Positions 24,198 to 37,439 of a stretch of DNA of 64,000 nt are shown one piece after another (within the stretch, counting starts at the first letter, position 1; each line of letters opens with the position of its first letter). Where the stretch lies: positions 45,616,270 through 45,680,269 of the forward strand of contig NC_083560.1 of NCBI RefSeq assembly GCF_019925205.1, given 5' to 3'. The position numbers were made by a program, and so were the translations under genes. Source of the DNA: Metopolophium dirhodum. Its lineage: Eukaryota > Arthropoda > Insecta > Hemiptera > Aphididae. The notes under the pieces were generated by a model. The model was not told where the DNA came from. It searched no databases and saw only the letters and a program-made list of their open reading frames with translations.

Positions 24198-27100
24198 TAT
24201 TAAATACAATAATATATAGAATAAAAACTGATTAAAATCCGAAAACCTTATACTTTTACAGTTTTACGTGATGACTTGACAACATTTCATGTACCTACTT
24301 AATCGTATGATTTGGTTCGAGTATTTGCGCGGCTTTCGTAATACCTCATATACCTATAGAATACAATAAACACATTACACCAAATAAAATACCATCAAAC
24401 GGCGAGCACACACTCTAATAATACATATAATAATATAATGTGTAAATGTTATTGAAATATAAATATAGGTATACGCCGTCAACCGCGATTATTCGTTTTG
24501 GCAATATTCCTATACGTGTACTGCGTATTGTCGTGTCTACAATATAATACATATTATTATGTAGGTACTTGTTAGTAGTTATTAATCATTAGCTATATAT
24601 ATATATATATATACACTATGCAGCGTTTTATGCGGATAATGATTAATTTTTATTCAAAACGCTGCACGCGGCGATAGTTGCGGGCGTGCCGTGCGGGTGG
24701 CTGCTGCTGCACACCGTGTCTTAGCGATTTATCGAGTTTAATTAAATTTTGTACCGACTAATAAACGACCTTACATGGTAATAATAATTAGTGCCGAGTG
24801 CCAGCGATTTAATACGATATAAAATATAATAATATACGCGGCTTATATCCTTTTACGGCGATCATCTCCCAACTGCGACGAAATAGTCTGATGCAGTTAT
24901 TATTACTTATTACATATATTATATACGACCCATACTATACGAACTTTTGTACCCTATAAAAGTATTCTACCTATAGAGCCTTCCGCCGCCTTTATAGGTG
25001 TGTATATCACAGACAATATACAACATACGACACGAATTTCGCCTAAAAATCGACTAGCAACGAGTGGACTTTATGATGACTTGATTGCACCTATATTCGG
25101 GGGTACCTATAGTTACTCCGCCGAAAAATGTATCCGTTTTTATAAACTACGAAATGTACTGTGCAGCCAAACGATAAAACCTGTGAGTGACAACAGACAT
25201 CTCATTGTCATTTTATATATTTCTGTGTTTAACATTCGGAAATGTCTGCAGGTGGTTGCACCAAACGCTAAGGTTTTTTTTAAAATAATAATGTGCATTC
25301 AAAAATTAAATTTAACCAAAATATGAAGATGTCTATATAATGTTGTTGCTCTCTGCAGTTCTCCGTCGTATGGTATATCAGTTGCAGAACAATACGACCC
25401 CGCAGAGCATTCAACTTTTTCCTATATGAAATAAAATCGTATACGATTAGTATTATACTACTATAATATTATTACACATAACACGATCGTTGCCTATACA
25501 TATATCGCGTATTGTTGTACCTAACTAATGAGTGCGTTTCCCGATGAGGAGGAGGCCCGATGAAATATACGGTTTTCGTGCGAAGGACGTTTTTTTTTAC
25601 ATTTTTATAATCCTAGATCGAATCAAAAGTGTATTATTTTCACATCTCCCTGCAGTTTATCCTTCGTCCTGAGTGCAGCAGCGGTGTGTCTATACAATCT
25701 ATATACGCACTGCATCGCACGTCGGCGAGAACAATACACTAATGGGGTGTAACGAACTGCTCGGCGGCCATTCGTCGTGTACACGTATAATAGAGTGAAA
25801 AAATAAACAAAACGATAAGATAAGTATGCGCAGAGCGAAAAAAATCGAAATCGCGTTTTAACCGTCACCTAACATGTGCATATGTTTGTACCTATAGGCA
25901 CATAGGTGCGTAAAAAAACATTGTATACATAGGTGGTATATTATTAAAAGTATCTCAACTCGCAGATAATATGTGAGCTGCAGCAGTTTGTGAAATTATT
26001 ATTCATCCACGCGGGACAATCGCGGCCGCGGCGTTGTTTAGATTTAACGGACGTTTTATTTTATTGTGTTATATCACTATTCCGCGGAGGTCGGACACGG
26101 TCGTTTAGTTAACATTAAGTCGTGTTATATTCGCTGCTGCTGCTGCTGCTGTTCCTATATGTAGACGGAAACGAAAAGGAAGGGACATAATATAGGTATG
26201 ATATATACAGCTAGGCTGCAGTGCAGTTGTTGTCGTGATTTCCGAAAGTGTGGGTTTTGCTCAGGTCGGAAACGAGACACGCAGGTCGAACCCGGGCCAA
26301 TAATAATAATAATGATAATCGGCCCACCGCGTTTTTATAAAAAATTTTTTTTTTTTATTCTGTCGACGTCCTACCCGAAGAAAACGTTATTAGTTATAAT
26401 ATGATAATCCGAACGCCCACGGGGTGTACACACACACACACACGACCGCGCTTTTGTGTGCACATATTATAAGCTGGGCGAAGGGGGAAAAATAATATCA
26501 ACAAGCCATTTATGTAAATCTCGTTGGCCGGAAAGAGAGGCGAACAAGTTTTCCCACCGATTATGCGCGCGCGCTTATGCTATACCTATACAACGTGCGC
26601 TCGCAACACCCGACGGCGGCGAACCGACGACATATTATAATAATATTATATGATTTGTTTTTTTTTTTTTTTTCTAAATTTTTTTTACGTAGGTAACCCG
26701 GTCGGGTGTTTATAACACATATTATTATTATTATAACATGAAGCACGGTTGTCACAAGTATGTGTAGTATAGATGTATAATATTGTGTTTATCGGACGCC
26801 AGCCGGTCCGCGCCGACGATAGGAATGTCGACGATTTTCCACTCTCGCGCGCCCGCACACACACAGATTTCGGACATACGTCTCTGCGGCGTCGGTCAAA
26901 AATATTACATGTAGGTAGGTAGGTACATGGTAAATTTTTTTTTATTATTGAAAAATCGTAATAACTGCACGCGTATAATATTATAACGTTGATAGTCGAT
27001 AGCACGCTGCAGGAGATATCGACAATTATATACGTCGCGGCGCGATAACGATTTCCGAACACGATATATTGTGTTTATTGTGTTAATAACATCATAATGT

Positions 27101-29125
27101 GTATGATATATACCTACGCTGAAAGTCGTTTTTGTGCAGGGGCACGTCATGCGGCATGCTTCGTAATTTAGAAAATTCGACGCCAGGAGCAACGGAAAAA
27201 AATTGCCACTCCTATTTATACTTAACAAGTGCTATTGTATATAATATGTTATTTAATGGCAGGTATCTAATATAAGATTGTTTAACGTCCACACGATAAT
27301 GTCCATTGGGAGCATGCGGCTACAATAATTCTCTTCTCGGTCGATTTTTGGGTTTTTTTTTATTTTTTTTCTTCAAAATTTCAAATATTAACTCGGTGCG
27401 GTGACAATATATAACTATTATTATTTGGATTTTAACTTGACGGTCAAGTTCGGCAGTGCAGTCACCACAAATCGTAAAATGTAGATAATAATAGATACAA
27501 CAGCGCCTACCGCCTATGTATCCTAATTTGTATTATTATTATTATTGAAATTCGCAACAAACTAATATATCGAAAACACAGCACTATAGTCGCCCCCATA
27601 GGGTCATCATGGTTATTGACTGTGAATGCTGCAGAGTGAAGAGCAAAATGTAAGAGACTTTACCGCCACTTCGTCGGACTTCATCGCACTTCAATCGCCA
27701 ATTGCCCGCTCGAGTGCTCCTATATATACCGGCCCGGGGCACGTTTACAATGTATAATATAATTTATACAATACCTATATATTGTGTAGTACAATATCTG
27801 CGATTACCAATTACCAATTATATAACACACATCACACCACAATTATTTGCAAAAAATGTATACTGCAACGACGAGTACCATGTTATAATATTCATCATGA
27901 AATATCGCGTTCGATGCGCGCTGCAGTGTGTGCGCGTGTTTGGGGGCAGAATAATATAATATCGTAAGACACTTTCATACGATCGCGTCGTGTGTGGGTA
28001 CTTGCAGCAGGAATATCATTTTTATTTGGACCATTCCGTTGGCGCAGCATTATTACATTATTGTGTGTATATATCATAATAACCGCGCATACACGTCATG
28101 ATAATATAACATATACGTGACCCGCCGAGACCTGTAATTTAAGCTAGTTGCACACCCGGCGTACATAATATAATGATAATATTTACATACGATCTAATAT
28201 AATAATGGTGTTGTTTTTAATAATAACACCGACCCGTCGTTTTTAGTAAAATCCAACTTATCCAGTAATGATTTCGATTCGACCATCTATTGTCACTGCA
28301 GCCCGATGGTTATCATTATAATAATTATAAGGACGATAATAATAATAATATATCATATCCTCGAAAACCGTCATCGGTCCGCGGTGGCGTCGTCGTCGTT
28401 GTTGCATTATAGGCACGAGCGGCTATCTTTTTCTTACTATTATATTCTCTTTCATTATATAGGTATAACTCTGGCACTCTGCTACAGCATTATTGTTATT
28501 GTTTATACGATGCGATCGGAATTGAACAATGGTAATAATAATATATTCGTCGTCGGCCTCGTTTGAGCAAATATAAATCAAACATTCGAATGATATAGCC
28601 ACTAATAAAAAATACCAATTAAAAGACGATTAATAACAAAATACTCGACTGAACGCGCCGTAACTCGTAGTCGTAATGTCGTATTTATGTACTGTATTAA
28701 ATGTCCGTCGATGAGTAGGTATATCAATTTCAACAGAAAATGTAACGAGTACATAATATATAATACATATATATATAAATGGGCAATGGGCAGTGAAACC
28801 AGATCGAGTTTTTAAGTGTTGTGCGAGAAGAACATATTTTCGAGACGAGGAGGGTAATTTTTGATTTCGTTCTGTAAAAGATCACTCAGCCGTTACGGTC
28901 CACCGACGCCGCTCGCTCGCATTATTATATAGAATAATAAATAATACCAATAGCTCTGCTTATTTGGCCCCGTACGTCATCAATCACAGCGATTTAAGCG
29001 ATAATAAATTATGAGAGAGAAAGAGAATACTATAATATAAATATATAATATATGTATGTGCGATGGCAGCAATGATAGAAGGAGGAGGAGCTGGACCCTC
29101 GGGACTTGAGCGTTTAAATATACAT

Positions 29126-29147
29126 CATACGTATGTACATACGTATG
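29126..29147. repeat. 22-bp perfect palindrome
   Basis: CATACGTATGTACATACGTA plus TG reads identically on both strands. It is built from two overlapping ACGTATGTAC-like halves. Confidence 0.85.
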
Positions 29148-29389
29148 TACCGGCGTGTATATAGGTACATACCAAAGTAATATATATATATATATATATG
29201 AGTGTGTGTGCGTACAAGACGCACTGCAGGAACAGATGTTCAAAGTCATATTATAAATGTACGACGCTTCGGCGGCACGAAAATCAAACCGTCGATGATG
29301 TTGTACATACGGGGCGACGGAAACGGCGAGACGGATTGCTCGAGCACTTATACAGCCTGATAAAATAACACGCACATATCATGTGCTTG

Positions 29390-29428
29390 GAGAGAGAGAG
29401 AGAGAGAGACACACACACACACACACAA
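29390..29428. repeat. Compound (GA)n(CA)n repeat
   Basis: About ten GA units followed directly by about ten CA units. On the plus strand the GA part offers GAGAG cores for a GAGA-type factor, though no promoter is recognised beside it. Confidence 0.9.
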
Positions 29429-30433
29429 AGAGTGTGTGGGTGATTGAGTTAGAGTTGGAGCGAATGAAATGTTTTCAACAGTTTCACGTGTCATAGGTAC
29501 ATACATTTATATAATACTGCATGTGTATATAATATGCGTTTACGAACAACTGCATCAGCAGCAGCAGCGACAGCAGTCGGTCATTTCGATTCGTTTCGGG
29601 TTATTATTATACCTATATTATTATTATCGTGTGCACAAGGACCGCCGACGGCTGTGATCGATCGGATCGGGTGTTTACAATTTAGTAATAATATAAGTGT
29701 GTCTCGCCAACGACCGGGCAGATCCACGCCACTCGTTGCCGTCGGTATACATATTTGCGTTTACCCCCGCAAAGTTAAATCGTCGACACATGCCATCGGC
29801 GCGGACACGAATTTCCGTTAGACTCGAAAACATATCGTTGTATCGAAATGTGTGCGTTTGAAATGTCGAAAGAATAATAATGCGAACGCGGACGTAATCG
29901 CGGATATCCATCACGCCGCCCACGCCCCCCCCCCCAACCCCCTCCCCCGCACAAACTACACGAGTTTCGTTTGTTATTATTTTTTCTATAATTAACAATA
30001 TTTTTTCGGTCCGCATAATTTCCGGCTTAGAGCCAAACGACAGTGAGAGAATAATATAATATAAGGGGCGAACGGGTAAATATATATTACGCGCCGTCTG
30101 CAGCATTTGTATATATATAATATAATAATAATTATTGTTATAATAGCGTCGTATTACGTCGTGTACGTACACACATTATAACATAGTATAATAATATTAT
30201 ACACACATAATATCCCAGACGTCGGGAGTAGAAAAAAACCAACTATATAATTCAGCTGTCGCGCGAAGGGGTTTCGTGTGTGATGGGGCTTTTCGTTGTT
30301 GTTTTAATTCGTGCGCCACACAACACACGCGGCCCGTAAACCCAAAGTGTATCGCGATATGGCACATTATACTATTTGAACGTTACCTATTGATGGTTAT
30401 TATATGACGATATTATCATCGGCGAAAAACCGC

Positions 30434-30550
30434 ATGGTTGAAATTTTTATACTTGTTCTTCTACTTTCGCACTTGTTGGAAAAGGTAAACGTATTCGTCA
30501 CGTCTTCAGTCTCCTCGTGCACAGGAACTTGCCTTCGCTCGGAGGCCTGA
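30434..30550 (+). other. Possible signal-peptide first exon (speculative)
   Basis: An ATG at 30434 opens a 38-codon frame ending at TGA 30548-30550. Its first 17 codons read MVEIFILVLLLSHLLEK, a short hydrophobic stretch like a secretory signal peptide, directly followed by AAG|GTAAAC, an acceptable splice donor at 30485. Such an arrangement is seen in first exons of secreted proteins. Against it, the start context is not strong, the stretch is short, and no partner exon was recognised downstream. Treat it as a hypothesis. Confidence 0.12.
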
Positions 30551-30680
30551 CCTCCTAAAAGTCCACCGTCGTCCCCCTCTCCTCGCCCATCAACACCTAC
30601 CAGCTATAGGACGTCCCGGTTCGTCGATCGCGCCGCGTCAGACATCCGCCGCAGTACACGGGCCCGTGTGATTTAAATAT
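30480..30680. promoter_or_regulatory. TA-poor CpG/C-rich patch with an initiator match (weak)
   Basis: For about 200 bp the TA/TAA tracts stop and the DNA becomes C- and CpG-rich. TCAGTC at 30506-30511 matches the arthropod initiator consensus TCAGTY exactly. No TATA box at the usual spacing was seen, and the +28 position does not match a DPE. A transcription start is possible but unproven. Confidence 0.2.
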
Positions 30681-31239
30681 ACGCACGACGTATATATACC
30701 GTAGACTTTTATAAATATAACATAATAATATAGTTGTACACAAATATTATTATTATCCGCAGCAGTGTGCTCGCTCGTCGTGTGGGCGATTTGTCTTTGT
30801 CGGCGACAGCAGGTACCTCTATATACGTCCGGACGAGGGCTACGACAGAGGAACGGCTAATAATTATTATTATGCGTGTGTAATATTATTATTATTATCG
30901 TCATCACGGGCGACCCGCGCGGAGAAATATCCGCCTTTGGACCAATTATTTTTACGCCCAAACGTTTCGCGTCCATGCGATCCCGCCGCAGTGGATCTCA
31001 TAGGGACGCGGGTCGTCGAAGATAATGATAATTAAACATAATGATATATTATTATTTTATGATATTGTGCACGTGTCATACGATGACGATAGGTGTATTC
31101 TACCAAGCCGCGGAGTGAATATCTATAATCTATACACTGTAATAATATGTAGACATGCAGTGTGTCGACTGTTTTTACAGGCGCGCAGTGGTTCTCTGTA
31201 GAATGTCGTCGGGATAATTATTAATAATTACAGTGATAT

Positions 31240-31575
31240 AAATGACAGATTTCTGGTCACCGGAAGTATTTTCATAGTGAAAATATTTTAAAAATATGTA
31301 GTTTTTGTTTGCGTAAATTTTGTCTTAATAAAATGGCCACACCGTGATTATTATAATATCTTATCCAAATTTAAACTTGTACCATACCAATGTCCCGCAA
31401 ATATGACCAACACCAATAGACGAGTTCGAGTTGTAAAAAAAATATGTCATTATTTTCATACGCCGTACACTTCAGAAAACATGTCTTATAAATGTCTGGT
31501 AATTATTCCTCTAAAGAAATGATTAAAAAACATTTTACACGACTCTCTATAATACGAGCAATACAAAATAGTATT
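31240..31575. other. AT-rich, CpG-poor island
   Basis: Unique-looking AT-rich sequence unlike its flanks, with a small AAAATATTTTAAAAATATG-type palindrome near 31279-31298. It probably derives from a decayed transposon, but no ends or coding remnant are recognised. Confidence 0.3.
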
Positions 31576-32394
31576 GTATTATTATGTATATAGACCCCCT
31601 CAACCTAATCACCGTTCACCACTCGCCCGAATTCGGGTTGCAGGTCTCGTCCGCGAGATTGTTGTCGGTCCGACCTGCGTATATTGTACGTCATCGTAAC
31701 GCCGACCAAACCGTACATTGTCCGTCATTATTACTGCAGAGGACCCACGTCGGCGCATCTCAAACAGATTAAACGTGCACAATATAACTATAACGAGACG
31801 TGTACCTATGTAATTTATTATATTATATTATAACAACGCGGACAATACGCGCGCGACCCGATTATAACGCGTTAACCTGCGCACACATAATGGGTACATA
31901 CCTACGACCCACCCATAACAATGCTTACCTATGTACACGAGTAATGTAAGCTTTTCGTTCCCGACCGCAAGGACGTCCGCCGACGTCTCCTTTTTTTTTT
32001 TTTTTAAGGAGAACGGATTCCGCTGTCGGATTATATTATACACATTTGCTCTTTAAGTACTACGATTTTTTTTAGATGGGCAAATAATATTATTGTGTAC
32101 GATATTGCCGTGTCAATAAACCAAATAACTGAAACAAATCATTTGAAATTCGCACCGGGTGTAGACGAGTATCGGCCCCCTTACGTAGACGCCCTTGTAC
32201 ACTCGTCTAATTATTGTCGACGCAACGACGACACTGCAGTAGTATACCATAATATCGCATACTCGTAGGTACGTCGCATATATTTATATACAATTTTTTT
32301 TTTTTTTTTTGTCGAAGCAAACGCGTACAATACGACGACCACCCCGCGGGTCTCGAAATCCTCGGGTCGAAAATATGCGCAGCGCGACAACGAC

Positions 32395-32422
32395 AATAAT
32401 AATAATAATAATAATAATAATA
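32395..32422. repeat. (TAA)n microsatellite
   Basis: About nine AAT/TAA units. It yields poly-Ile or poly-Tyr runs in overlapping chance frames on both strands. Confidence 0.9.
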
Positions 32423-32757
32423 GTACACGCGAGTTGTATAGGTACGGTTTCGCCGGAGCAGAGTGTCACGGCAAGACTATACGGTCCGTATAAAACCGGA
32501 TTCGGAATCGGCACGAACGAGACCAATAAAAAAAAAACCATCCCAGCGCGGCGAGAAACGATATGTATACCGTAAACATGTTTATAAAAGCGAGTGTGAC
32601 GTGCACGGCTTTCGACCGCAGTGACGACGATATTGTCACATTTAGACCGATCCGGCGCGGAATTTCTATACCGTCCGCCATTCGACTCGATAGTGTAGGT
32701 AGGTACGCAAGCGGTGTGTGAAATCCGTGTTGACGAAAATTAATGTTCAATTTATCT

Positions 32758-32798
32758 CGCCACCTGCTGCACTCTCCCGAATAAAATTGCAGGTGGCG
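32758..32798. repeat. Inverted repeat carrying two facing CACCTG E-boxes
   Basis: CGCCACCTGC at 32758-32767 and GCAGGTGGCG at 32789-32798 are perfect reverse complements with a 21-nt spacer. Each arm contains CACCTG/CAGGTG, the E-box type bound by Snail/ZEB-like and some bHLH factors (general knowledge). It may be a paired binding site or only a hairpin. Confidence 0.6.
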
Positions 32799-35700
32799 AT
32801 GCACCAAAGTGCAAGGTCAATTTATTAATTATTATATTGTTGTTGTGCAGGACCGCGAGAGCATATTGTGTGAAGGCACAAACCGCGACAATTGTCGCTG
32901 CGAGTCGCTTATCGGGTTTTATATTATTTGCACATCGGAATCATATTATAGTAAAATATTCAAAAAAAACCGCGCTAAATCGTTATGCGTGTTGATAATA
33001 ACAATATAATATTATTATTTTACAGTGCTCGGTTGCGAGACCGGAGGCATATCACAGTAAACGTCGTTTAAAATAAAATATATACCACAACAATATCAAA
33101 ACCATACACGATTATGAGTGTATGTGACACATATTCGCGTTATCGAACGACGAACAGAGTATAATATTATATTATGATGATTCTGTTTAATAGCGTATCG
33201 TATGCGACGAGCTGCTGCTGCTGCTGCGGTGTGCGTAGGCGGTGACCTGACGTCGACAAAAACCAACTGTGAAAATATACACATCACAATATAATAATAT
33301 GATATATAATAATACGATATTATTATAACAGGTTTCGTATATAAATTAAATTGTTTTCTCCGTTTGACTTTTTAATGACAACAACGCGTACGGTGCATAT
33401 CGCGAGCAAGTCGTGCACTGTTTTCCCCTTTCCGCGCCAATAATATGTATAATATTGTGGGCAACGTTCGACTTGGTGACGAAGATATTATTCTATATAA
33501 CAGTTGACATCACTCGTGCCACATAACATATTTTATAATATTATAATTATATCGTTATTATTGTAGCGTATGCGTTTGATAAACGGTATAAATGTGCGTA
33601 TATATATACGACGAGATACATTATAATATTATTTAGTCTCACATTGTGTTTAATAATTTTATTATATTACTTATACGTCATATTATTACATTTCGTATTC
33701 CGTTTGCGAGCCGGCGCATATAGATATTATGATAATATATAATTTTTACGATACGCGTCTCGTCGTCCTCGTCACGACCTACCCCGCCGCGCGACATACA
33801 AAATATTTAGAGATCTTATACCGTTAAGGTTGTAGATATATATGATATATATATACAAATACCTACGAGCATATAGGAACTATTACAATAATACAGTCGA
33901 CTGATGGCATAATAATAATATTATAAATCGTTGACGACGTCGTCGTCGAGCCGATAAGATATATATGAAAAAAATGATGACAAACGGGGTCTCGTGCGAC
34001 GAGTTTCCTAAAGGGGCCGGATACCGGATGTGTGCCGCCACGAGGAAAATCGACCGGTCGCGGTGAAACTTTTTTTCCGTCTTTCGAAACGCGGACTCGC
34101 TACAATACGAATAGATCGTATATAATAGCTCCGACATGCCGGCGCGCCCGAAAACGGCAGTTTTGTTTACAACAATATATTATATATATATATATAACAT
34201 TATAGTTTTCGTTCGTCGCGGAAAAGCGCCGGAATAATGATTTCGGCGATTACCGCGGCTTTCGGTCATATTTATAATATTCCCTCCATCCGGGCGGAAT
34301 GATAAGCGCATTCGTCATCGGTCGTTTCCACCCGCAAGCCACGCGGCATCATCTTCGTATAATAATCGTATTATGTTCATATCATGCGCGTTTCAGATTC
34401 GTCGGCGAATGCCATTATTATATAATATACGTCGTTATGTTTCTTTATTCGTATCGCACATTGGAGGTATCTAATGTTATTACTATATAATATTATATTA
34501 TGTCCATATTTGAAACGGCCGCGAAAAGACCCACTACGATCTGAAAACGCGATGCAATCTTAATAAAATTGCCGCGTAAGTCCTACGCTCGCGACGACGG
34601 ACACGAACAATATTCGGGTGGTTTCGATTATTATATTTATTTTTTATTATTCTTTCGAATCCCCCGGGCGCCCGATCATCGTCGCCCAACCCTGTAATGG
34701 TTTAATTCTCTCCATAAACCGCGTGTACAATATAATAATAGGTTTCACACCCTCCAATCGTGCGCGTGTGTGTAATGCCGTGTACCTATATATATGATAT
34801 AATAAACGCGTAAAAATAACAATGCACGATGCGGTTTCCGACGTAAAAGATAAAACGATTACACGCAGTACATAAATACGGTATAATACGCGAGTACCTA
34901 TTTAATAATGTAACATTATTATGTGCTCTGCGCAGTGTCAGTCTGCAATCGGAATGAATATAATATTATAATATATTCGATGGACAATATTATGTCGCGT
35001 ACGATCGTCATCCGTATACCTATGACATGTACCGTACGTCATTTGTACACATTATTAAACAATTATTATCGTCACGTGCATTTATTCACTGCTGCCGCAG
35101 TGGGCGTCAAATCGTCATTACATAATTATTTTATAATGACGTAGGTGCATTCGCAATGCGCACAATGTTTAATAATAATATCGTGTACGAGCGAACAGTC
35201 GCGAAATGATATAATATCGAACCGTCGTCGTGTTGTGGTTGCCCGCGGGCCGGGGGAGCAGGCCGATTTCCTTAAGGTATTTTCTGTATCGGTATCATAA
35301 CGCATGCGATATCGTTTTCACGGCGCTATCCGACGACGGCAGTTTTCGATGCTATTGTATTGCACACATATAGGTGATACCAAATATTTCATACACATTT
35401 GCATAATATAACACCGACATTATAGATGTATCAAATTTCCTAGCGGGTCATATCTTTTTCCGACTTCGATACATTACGATATTATTATGGCATGACGTGT
35501 CATTGTTACGGCGAACGCTGAGTTTTCGTTTTTACGAACGCCGTTCTACCGCGAATATAAGGCTCGCCGCCGATTAGGTAGTTCCTATATACCAATCGGA
35601 ATTTTTTTTCTACGTTTTCCGGCATGGAGAGAATGCGGGATTTAATATTGTACTCGCTTACTCCTCGTGCGCGGACGTATAAAATACAATTTTAGTAGTT

Positions 35701-36368
35701 TTTTTCAGTTCGCATATTATCACAACTTCTTGTTCAAACGGACGTATATTATAAAATGTCACACAGGTCACAGCAATATAGGTCCCTCCTATCTTAATTG
35801 AATACGGCGCCCGCAGTGATAAAATCGCGTTCGATTCGGTGTCGACGTCAGGAAAAAAAAAACACGACACCACGGGACGTTTTCGTCGGGATTTCACGGG
35901 GTGAAAGCAGGTGAACACAATATTATGATAAATTGTTGTGGAGCATCCCGAACGCACGCGGCACGAGTAATTATCACGAACGGGTGGCGGACGACATGAT
36001 ATAAGAGATCGGTGCGGCGGATAACCAGGGCAATAATAATATTATTATTATTATTATAGTAGGCACGCTGTGACCGCGGTATACTACAGCTGGTAATCAC
36101 GAGTGTAAAATGTTAAATAATAATAACAACAATAATAATAATATATGATATATTATTATTATAACGCTGTTAACCGCGACGACCGATCAAAGGCGATCGC
36201 CGCGCACCGTTCACTTTCTAATTAAAACGCAAAACGATTTTACACGCGATAATATAGACACGGATATAATTTATATATTGAACGCATGGTACGAGAGGGT
36301 ACGCGTATTTCGTTTTATGTTATCAGACAGTGGTATTTAACACGCTACCTGCAGCCAAAAAAACACTG

Positions 36369-36382
36369 CCCCCCCCCCCCCC
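36369..36382. repeat. C14 homopolymer
   Basis: Fourteen consecutive C bases in non-coding DNA. Confidence 0.85.
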
Positions 36383-36841
36383 GCGAATTATTATACAGTA
36401 TAATATTAAACATATCATAATAATATTCATGGTAACGCGTATATACCACGGTACCTATACGTATATACCAATGTAATGCGGGGCGTGTACGATATGCCTA
36501 ATAGTACTACGCGTTGTTTGTGTGCGAGACGCGCGTAAAATATTATGGTTTTCGTCTTACGCCCACAGAACCGTTTTTTTTTTGTCGTTGTGATATTATG
36601 TCATATATATTAAATCTGTCGTCGGTCCTTGTAATGGATATTGTCACAATATTGCGTTGCATTTACAATATTATAATATATAATATACATATTATATATA
36701 TATATATACATTTTAACATGGTCAGTAGGATTCTATATTATACAAGATGTGCAGCGTGCTATGATATAATATTGTGTGTACGCGATTTGGGGAGTTTACT
36801 GCGCACGTGCTGCATTGTGTCTGTATCGCACACACTGTTAT

Positions 36842-36966
36842 ACAGCTGCAGTGCAGTCTGCTGCAGCGGAGGACGGAAATTTCGAATTTCGATCGGGAGA
36901 GATGGAGCAAAACTAACGACAGTGCACTGTCAATACAATTTTATGATATCACACTGCTGCAGTGGG
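36842..36966. repeat. Cluster of CTGCAG/TGCAGT words with a 14-bp palindrome
   Basis: Within about 125 bp there are AGCTGCAGTGCAG, CTGCTGCAGCGG and CACTGCTGCAGTGG, plus GACAGTGCACTGTC (36918-36931), a perfect palindrome. This is a local peak of a word that is enriched window-wide. Confidence 0.6.
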
Positions 36967-37439
36967 ACTTGTTGCGAACGTTTTCGATACGCGTATTTCA
37001 TTACGTAACCGCGCGTGTGTGATCAATATGTGTGGGTATTTGTCTGCTCGTTTGGCCGATGGAAAAAAAAAAATAAAACAAAGTCCATCGCCGTGCGGTT
37101 TTCGGATACGTCTAAAACATTATACGACCCCGTCGCACGAACGAATTTGACACCGACGTCTCGAAGCGCTGCAGTTATTACGCGACACGCGCCGGAAAGC
37201 CCATAAAACCGTGGACGCGGGCAACGGCCAAGAAAACGATATTGCGTTTTCGGTTTCGAGCCGAGGAGACTGCCGAGCTGCGTATATACTATTCTTTATT
37301 CTCTATTCTTTGTACGTGATGAAAAAAAAACACACACACACATCAGAAAACCTGCACCGTGACGCCCACCGATGACCAATGACACGGCCGAACGATCGCG
37401 TACACATACACATAAACCGAGACTGCATGCGGATGATCT

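Larger units (their letters stand above)
24198..31239. other. Non-coding DNA with GA/CA and TAA tracts
   Basis: Holds CTG units at 26135-26151, T-runs near 26657-26674, a TAGG array near 26912-26925, a short perfect hairpin AACTTGACGGTCAAGTT at about 27434-27450, a 22-bp palindrome at 29126-29147 and a GA-then-CA tract at 29390-29428. A CpG-rich, TA-poor patch at 30480-30680 is described separately. No frame carries a recognised domain. Confidence 0.5.
31576..37370. other. Non-coding DNA with microsatellites
   Basis: Contains a (TAA)n tract at 32395-32422, CTG units near 33212-33227, a C14 run at 36369-36382 and a cluster of CTGCAG/TGCAGT words with a 14-bp palindrome at 36842-36966. The frame 36514-37008 (164 codons) has many Ile/Tyr codons from TA repeats and no domain. 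Confidence 0.5.

Noticed and set aside
29675..30172. 165-codon minus-strand frame
   Set aside because: Contains Asn/Tyr runs from TAA repeats and a Gly run from the C11 tract; no recognisable domain.
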